A DNA stretch of 64,000 nucleotides, from positions 275,428 through 339,427 of the forward strand of contig NZ_LMUH01000009.1 in the NCBI RefSeq assembly GCF_009766105.1, written 5' to 3'. Positions 59,375 to 64,000 of the stretch are shown here, one piece after another. A model generated the notes under the pieces. The model was not told where the DNA came from. It saw nothing but the letters and a program-made list of their open reading frames with translations, and did no database searches. The number at the start of each line of letters is the position of its first letter. The stretch's first letter is position 1. The translations under genes were made by a program, and so were the position numbers. This DNA comes from Granulicella sp. S156. Lineage in GTDB: Bacteria > Acidobacteriota > Terriglobia > Terriglobales > Acidobacteriaceae.

Positions 59375-60463
59375 ATGCGAATTGCACAGGTATCTCCACT
59401 CTTCGAGAGCGTTCCTCCAGCACTCTACGGTGGTTCAGAGCGAGTAGTTTCATGGCTCACAGAAGAGCTCGTCGAGCTGGGCCACGAGGTCACATTGTTT
59501 GCCAGCGGCGACTCGCAGACTAAGGCGCACCTTGTGCCGGTATGCGAGAAAGCCCTGTGGCGCGACAAGGATTGTCGTGAGACGTTGCCGCATCATGTGC
59601 GCATGATGGAACTGGTCTTTCAAGATATATCCCGCTTCGACATCATCCACTTTCACAGCGACTATATTCATTTCCCCTTGGTTCGCCGCTATGGCTGCGC
59701 ATCGGTCACTACGCTGCACGGTTTTGTTCACGATCATGATCTATGCGAATTGCTGGAGGAATATCGCGACGTTCCGCTGGTCGCGATCTCGCATAGTCAG
59801 CAGGAACCTGTTCCAGATGCTGGCTGGCAGGGGACGGTGTACCACGGTCTTCCGGAGACGCTTCATACCCTTCATGCGCAACCAGGAGAGTACTTCGCAT
59901 TTCTAGGCCGCACCTCTCCCGACAAAGGACTCGAACGCGCGATCGAGATAGCCAGGCGCACCGGAGTTCCGTTGAAGATCGCGGCGAAGATCTACGATGA
60001 AGACCGCAACTACTTTGAACAGGTCATTCAGCCTTTGCTGCAGAAGAGTGCATCCTTCGTGGAGTTTGTAGGCGAAATCGGCGGCGCAGCCAAGGAAGAA
60101 TTTCTCGGTCGCGCCAAGGCGCTGCTCTTTCCCGTGAGCTGGCCTGAACCCTTCGGTCTGGTCATGATTGAAGCCCTGGCGTGTGGAACTCCTGTCATCG
60201 CCTGGAGACGGGGCTCTGTGCCCGAGGTCATACAGGATGGGGTTACCGGCTTTGTTGTCGACAGCGTTGAAGAAGCTGTCGGGTGCCTGCCTCGGCTAGC
60301 GAACATTCGCCGCGAAAGCTGCAGGAAGATGTTTGAAGCCCGCTTTCGCGCAAAGAGAATGGCAACCGACTACCTCCGCATCTATGAGAAGGTCATTCAC
60401 GACAGAGACCAGGAACGTCTAGCAGCTGAGCAACAGGTCAACGCTTTCGCATGTAGCGCATAA
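59375..60463 (+). CDS. GT4-family glycosyltransferase
   Basis: A 362-residue GT-B glycosyltransferase that moves sugar from a nucleotide-sugar donor. The N-terminal acceptor half starts IAQVSPLFESVPPALYGGSERVVSWLTEELVELGHEVTLFASGDS. The C-terminal donor half has FLGRTSPDKGLERAIEIARRTGVPLKIAAKI and the EX7E segment in PEPFGLVMIEALACGTPVIAWRRGSVPEVIQDGVTGF. The acceptor is unknown; lipid-linked or surface glycans are likely. It follows the DxD transferase by 12 bp and its stop overlaps an upstream reading of the porin gene. Confidence 0.92.
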   Translation: MRIAQVSPLFESVPPALYGGSERVVSWLTEELVELGHEVTLFASGDSQTKAHLVPVCEKALWRDKDCRETLPHHVRMMELVFQDISRFDIIHFHSDYIHFPLVRRYGCASVTTLHGFVHDHDLCELLEEYRDVPLVAISHSQQEPVPDAGWQGTVYHGLPETLHTLHAQPGEYFAFLGRTSPDKGLERAIEIARRTGVPLKIAAKIYDEDRNYFEQVIQPLLQKSASFVEFVGEIGGAAKEEFLGRAKALLFPVSWPEPFGLVMIEALACGTPVIAWRRGSVPEVIQDGVTGFVVDSVEEAVGCLPRLANIRRESCRKMFEARFRAKRMATDYLRIYEKVIHDRDQERLAAEQQVNAFACSA

Positions 60464-60495
60464 TGGCATCTCAGAGGATGTGCCCCGGCTCCTAT

Positions 60496-61905
60496 ATGAA
60501 GCTTCTCTTGTCGCTCGTCGTCTGCTTCATCGCTTGCGGAGTCCACTCTTTTGCCCAGGAGCAACCGGCAGTGCCTTTGCCGGAGAACCCCTCTCCTAAA
60601 CAGGCAACGCAGTCTTTCTGGGGTAAGCTCGATGAGTTCTATCGGGAAGACTGGCACGGTACAGCGCCCGACAGTCCTGCGCCGCCGCGGCGCGGCCTCC
60701 CTCAGCCGCTTGCTTCGCCACCCTTTCCCAACTCCGATTGGTCCTATGGTGGTTCCCCGGTAATCGGCGAAGCGGATACAAACAGCTACCCGCTGATGAC
60801 GGCCATCAACGGCGCTCAAAGCCGGACCAAGGTGTACGGCTGGATCTCGCCCACCCTCAACTTCAGCACCTCGGCGCATAGCAACTCGCCAGCGGTCGAT
60901 GATGTGTATTCCAATCGCTTCGAGTTGAATCAGGCCGTCCTCTACGTCGAACGTCTCCCCAACTCCGTGCAGCGCGAGCATGTGGACGTGGGTTATCACC
61001 TGACGGCCCTCTATGGAACGGACTACAGGTTCACCACCAACAAGGGCTATCTGGGCAGCCAGTGGATCGATCACAACCACGAATACGGCTTCGATCCGGT
61101 TCTTGAGTATATCGACGTGTATATCCCGCAGGTAGCAAAGGGCATGAACATCCGCGCGGGACGCTACATCTCGATTCCCGGCATCGAGGCGCAGCTTACG
61201 CCGAATAACTACATCTTCAGCCACTCGCTGTTGTATTCGGTTGATCCTTTTACAGATACCGGAGTTCTCGCCACGGTGCAGTTGACCGACCGGTGGCTCC
61301 TGCAGGCGGGTATCACCGGCGGCCACGACGTCGCTCTATGGACCAGGGATGCGAAGCCCTCAGGGACGGCCTGCGTCAGCTACACCACGGCTTCGGTCAA
61401 CGACAATCTGTATCTCTGCGCCAACGGTCTCAATAGTGGCAAGTACGCCTATAACAACCTGCAGCAGTACGACGGCACCTGGTACCACCGGTTCTCAAAG
61501 ACCTGGCACATCGCAACAGAGGCCTGGTATATGTACCAGCGTGACGTCCCGAGTACCGGTGGTCCGATCACCCCGGAAGCCAATACTAATGCGGCGACCT
61601 GCCATCCAGGTTTGCGGACCTGCCTTGCCCCGGAGTACGCCATCGTCAACTACGTGAACAAGCAGCTATCGGCGCACGATTTTCTGTCATTCCGAAGCGA
61701 TTTTCTCAACGATAAGAAGGGCCAGCGAACCGGTGTGAACACGAAATACACTGAAAACACAATGATGCTGAGCCACTGGATCGGATCGACGGTACAGATC
61801 CGTCCTGAGGTACGATTTGAGCATGCATGGGACCGCAATGCCTATGATCGCGCAACCCGGCAAAGCCAATTCACGGTCGCCAGCGACCTCATCCTCCACT
61901 TCTGA
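60496..61905 (+). CDS. Outer-membrane beta-barrel porin, bbp2/OmpL-like family
   Basis: About 469 residues. Signal peptide KLLLSLVVCFIACGVHSFAQ, then a Pro-rich linker and a beta-barrel with typical strands (KVYGWISPTLNFSTSAHSNSPAVDDVYSNRFELNQAVLYVERLPN; GMNIRAGRYISIPGIEAQLTPNNYIFSHSLLYSVDPFTDTGVLATVQLTDRWLLQAGITGGHD). It belongs to PF07642 (bbp2) and ends in an aromatic-rich strand (SDLILHF). In this phylum such porins are often next to kdpFABC, and a role in K+ passage through the outer membrane is plausible but unproven. The ATG at 60496 starts the signal peptide; an ATG at 60463 is less likely. Confidence 0.85.
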   Translation: MKLLLSLVVCFIACGVHSFAQEQPAVPLPENPSPKQATQSFWGKLDEFYREDWHGTAPDSPAPPRRGLPQPLASPPFPNSDWSYGGSPVIGEADTNSYPLMTAINGAQSRTKVYGWISPTLNFSTSAHSNSPAVDDVYSNRFELNQAVLYVERLPNSVQREHVDVGYHLTALYGTDYRFTTNKGYLGSQWIDHNHEYGFDPVLEYIDVYIPQVAKGMNIRAGRYISIPGIEAQLTPNNYIFSHSLLYSVDPFTDTGVLATVQLTDRWLLQAGITGGHDVALWTRDAKPSGTACVSYTTASVNDNLYLCANGLNSGKYAYNNLQQYDGTWYHRFSKTWHIATEAWYMYQRDVPSTGGPITPEANTNAATCHPGLRTCLAPEYAIVNYVNKQLSAHDFLSFRSDFLNDKKGQRTGVNTKYTENTMMLSHWIGSTVQIRPEVRFEHAWDRNAYDRATRQSQFTVASDLILHF

Positions 61906-61921
61906 CCTTCCATACGATATC

Positions 61922-61944
61922 TTTATGCTTTTCTGATGACCCCG
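61922..61944 (+). promoter_or_regulatory. KdpE-box-like sequence upstream of kdp
   Basis: TTTATGCTTTTCTGATGACC followed by CCG resembles, as I recall it, the T-rich KdpE site of E. coli (TTTATACTTTTTTTACACC then CCG): TTTAT and CTTTT match, with CCCCG close behind. It lies about 100 bases before the first small gene of the kdp operon. A possible -10 (TATGAT) is near 61982. Confidence 0.4.
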
Positions 61945-62025
61945 AGTAGAAACTTACAGATGGTCATAGGGCCCAGGTTTCTATGATGGTTCGTGCGCCT
62001 GTCGCCGGACTTAGGAGCAGACATT

Positions 62026-62127
62026 ATGTGGGACATCGGATGTGTTGTAGCCAGCATCGCATTTTTCATCATCGCCATCGCCTATACCGCCGGCTGTGAA
62101 CGCCTTGCGTCGAAAGCAGGCAAGTAA
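62026..62127 (+). CDS. 33-residue single-helix membrane peptide ahead of kdpF
   Basis: A small ORF with a good ribosome-binding site (TTAGGAGC, eleven bases upstream). It reads MWDIGCVVASIAFF then a hydrophobic helix and a short basic tail (CERLASKAGK). Its stop TAA is directly followed by the kdpF ATG. It is probably a kdp operon subunit or regulator peptide, not a chance ORF: hydrophobic helix, polar tail and tight coupling fit a membrane micro-protein. Confidence 0.72.
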   Translation: MWDIGCVVASIAFFIIAIAYTAGCERLASKAGK

Positions 62128-62214
62128 ATGATCGAAACAATTTTGCTTGGCATTGTGGTTCTCGGCCTTCTCCTTTACCTTGTTTACGCGCTTCTACAGC
62201 CAGAAAAGTTTTAA
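62128..62214 (+). CDS. kdpF: KdpF, small stabilising subunit of the K+ ATPase
   Basis: A 28-residue peptide with one membrane helix (LLGIVVLGLLLYLVYALL) ending QPEKF; the LVYAL..PEKF ending is the KdpF signature. KdpF stabilises the KdpABC complex in the inner membrane. It begins immediately after the preceding small gene and ends 18 bases before kdpA. Confidence 0.92.
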   Translation: MIETILLGIVVLGLLLYLVYALLQPEKF

Positions 62215-62232
62215 CAGGACACCCTTAAGATC

Positions 62233-64000
62233 ATGACCGCCAACGGCTGGTTTCAAATACTCCTCTTCTTTGCCCTCGTGCTCGTCTGTGCGAAACCCAT
62301 AGGCATCTACATGGCACGGGTCTTCGGACGCGAAAAGACGTTCGCTGACGTCATCTTTCGTCCACTCGAACGCGTCATCTACAAGCTGACCGGCATCGAC
62401 GAAACCCATGAGATGCGCTGGACCGAGTATGCGATTGCAATGCTCGTCTTCAGTCTCGCCACGTTGCTCGTCACGTATGCGATTGAGCGCTTGCAGTACT
62501 TTCTGCCGCTCAATCCACAGCATCTCGCGGGAGTTCCGGCCGATCTGGCGTGGAATACCGCGGTCTCCTTTACGACCAACACCAACTGGCAGTCCTATGT
62601 GCCCGAGACGACGATGAGCTATCTCACGCAGATGCTCACGCTCGCGTATCACAACTTCTTCTCGGCTGCTGTGGGCATGGCCTTGGCTGTGGCGCTCATT
62701 CGCGGCATCGCGCGCCGCGAGTCGAAGACCCTCGGCAACTTCTGGGTCGATACAACGCGCGCGTCGCTCTGGGTTCTGCTTCCTACATGCTTCATCTATG
62801 CGCTCTTACTCGTCTCGCAGGGCGTAGTGCAGAACTTCCGCCCCTACGATCAAGCCAAGCTCGTTCAGCCTTTGACGGTGACGACGACAGGCGCTGACGG
62901 CAAAGCCACGACGCAGACTGTTACCACGCAGAGCATCGCTCAGGGACCAGTCGCTTCGCAGGAAGCGATCAAGATGCTGGGCACCAACGGCGGCGGCTTC
63001 TTCAACACCAACAGCGCACATCCCTTTGAAAATCCAACGCCATTTTCCAACTTTCTGGAGATGTTCTCCATCTTCCTGATTCCTGCGGGACTCACCGTAA
63101 CGCTGGGCCGGATGACCAAAGCTCCCGCGCATGGATGGGCTGTCTTCGCCGCGATGGCCGCGCTCTTCTTTGTCGGCGTCTTTGTCGCGTACTACGCAGA
63201 GGCCAAACCGAACCCGCTGCTGCACTCCACTGCGATACACGTCGACCAGCACACCACGGCGGCCCAGCCCGGCGGCAACATGGAGGGCAAAGAGGTTCGC
63301 TTCGGCATCGCCAATTCCGCGCTCTTCGCCACGGTTACGACTGATGCAAGCTGCGGCGCTGTGAACGCCATGCATGACTCCTTTATGCCGCTTGGGGGCC
63401 TCGTTCCTCTGGTCAACATCATGTTGGGTGAGGTCATCTTCGGAGGCGTCGGCGCCGGACTCTACGGCATGCTGATCTTCGTTGTGCTTGCTGTGTTTAT
63501 CGCCGGCCTTATGGTCGGGCGCACGCCAGAGTATCTCGGCAAAAAGATCGAGTCCTACGACGTGAAGATGGCGATGCTCTACACGCTCATCTTTCCGCTT
63601 TCGATCCTTGGCTTCTCCGCCGTCACGCTGATGATGCCAAACCTTGGCCTGAGTTCGCTGGCCAACGGTGGCCCACACGGCCTCTCGGAGATCCTGTACG
63701 CCTTTACCTCGGCAACCGGCAACAATGGCTCCGCCTTCGGAGGCTTGAACGCCAACACCCACTGGTACAACCTCTCGCTCGGCGTCGCCATGTTGATTGG
63801 CCGTTTTCTGATGGTCATCCCGGTGTTGGCTATCGCCGGCAATCTGGCGAAAAAGAAGCTCGTTCCGCCTTCCCCTGGAACCTTCCCGGTGCATACGCCG
63901 CTCTTCACGGTGCTGCTCATCGGCACGATCCTCATTGTCGGCGCGTTGACCTTCTTCCCGGCGCTTTCGCTTGGTCCGGTTCTCGAGCACCTGCTCCTCC
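62233..64000 (+). CDS. kdpA: KdpA, potassium-transporting ATPase subunit A, cut by the window end
   Basis: The K+-binding channel-like subunit of the high-affinity Kdp ATPase, with about 589 codons visible and no stop; the end lies beyond base 64000. Four selectivity-filter-type segments can be found: SFTTNTNWQSY, LGTNGGGFFNTNSAHPFENP, PLGGLVPLVNIMLGEV and TSATGNNGSAFGGL. The ATG at 62233 begins TANGWFQILLFFALVLVCAKPIGIYMARVF, the usual KdpA start, with AGGA upstream. kdpB and kdpC presumably follow outside the window. Regulation through the split KdpD and the upstream KdpE-like box is inferred. Confidence 0.95.
   Translation, partial: MTANGWFQILLFFALVLVCAKPIGIYMARVFGREKTFADVIFRPLERVIYKLTGIDETHEMRWTEYAIAMLVFSLATLLVTYAIERLQYFLPLNPQHLAGVPADLAWNTAVSFTTNTNWQSYVPETTMSYLTQMLTLAYHNFFSAAVGMALAVALIRGIARRESKTLGNFWVDTTRASLWVLLPTCFIYALLLVSQGVVQNFRPYDQAKLVQPLTVTTTGADGKATTQTVTTQSIAQGPVASQEAIKMLGTNGGGFFNTNSAHPFENPTPFSNFLEMFSIFLIPAGLTVTLGRMTKAPAHGWAVFAAMAALFFVGVFVAYYAEAKPNPLLHSTAIHVDQHTTAAQPGGNMEGKEVRFGIANSALFATVTTDASCGAVNAMHDSFMPLGGLVPLVNIMLGEVIFGGVGAGLYGMLIFVVLAVFIAGLMVGRTPEYLGKKIESYDVKMAMLYTLIFPLSILGFSAVTLMMPNLGLSSLANGGPHGLSEILYAFTSATGNNGSAFGGLNANTHWYNLSLGVAMLIGRFLMVIPVLAIAGNLAKKKLVPPSPGTFPVHTPLFTVLLIGTILIVGALTFFPALSLGPVLEHLLL

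Noticed and set aside
62806-63990. 394-codon minus-strand ORF inside kdpA
   Set aside because: Antisense shadow of kdpA; rich in charged repeats and lacking any family pattern.

Overview
The window reads as a chromosomal segment of a soil-type Acidobacterium, most likely class Terriglobia (Edaphobacter/Granulicella/Terriglobus-like). The pointers are a PadR-controlled ADOP permease (the duplicated orphan permease family typical of this phylum), an S53 acid peptidase with repeated C-terminal modules, a PadR/ECF/TPR gene style common there, a bbp2-type porin beside kdp, and intergenic hairpin repeats. No single marker gene fixes the genus, so this is inference.

Layout. 0-5.3 kb: 3' part of a secreted S53 peptidase, a GNAT acetyltransferase, a TIGR00027-type methyltransferase and a small membrane protein. 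5.4-18 kb: redox, detoxification and stress genes: nitronate monooxygenase; a LysR-SDR-RidA-hydrolase run; an outer-membrane protein; a Tat-type molybdopterin oxidoreductase with a cytochrome b partner; Ohr; an ABM monooxygenase; and GlxA, NmrA-like, MarR and luciferase-like genes. 18.1-19.9 kb: a methyltransferase divergent from an MmyB-type regulator.

20.3-24.9 kb is the most unusual part. In order it holds a secreted TonB-C-like protein, a membrane-anchored thioredoxin-rhodanese protein with extra cysteines, a six-cysteine secreted mini-protein, its own type I signal peptidase, a large protein that joins a PqqD-like domain to a nucleotide-sugar-transferase-like (DxD) domain, and a translationally coupled 54-residue ORF. 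I read it as a possible peptide-maturation locus. A relative of the large protein, lacking the PqqD-like domain, lies at 57.9 kb beside a GT4 glycosyltransferase.

25-28 kb: PadR plus ADOP permease. 28.0-33.4 kb: a decayed island at the 3' end of tRNA-Ala(GGC), bounded by a 39-bp direct repeat of the tRNA 3' half. It carries a Fic protein, an SDR/MerR pair, fragments of a helicase, a medium-chain dehydrogenase, a CoA-transferase and an acyl-CoA ligase, and the C-terminal part of a tyrosine recombinase.

33.9-42.8 kb: ECF sigma/anti-sigma pair, a TPR protein, rnc, three type I signal peptidases in a row and an AsmA-like protein. 42.8-43.4 kb: ParDE-type toxin-antitoxin pair. 43.5-50.5 kb: RND efflux operon and its TetR regulator, with identical palindromes upstream of both. 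50.6-54.6 kb: cobalamin riboswitch with terminator, then class Ia nrdA and nrdB. 54.8-57.6 kb: a KdpD sensor split into two divergent genes. 57.9-64 kb: two glycosyltransferases, a bbp2 porin, a 33-codon membrane peptide, kdpF and kdpA, which runs off the window end.
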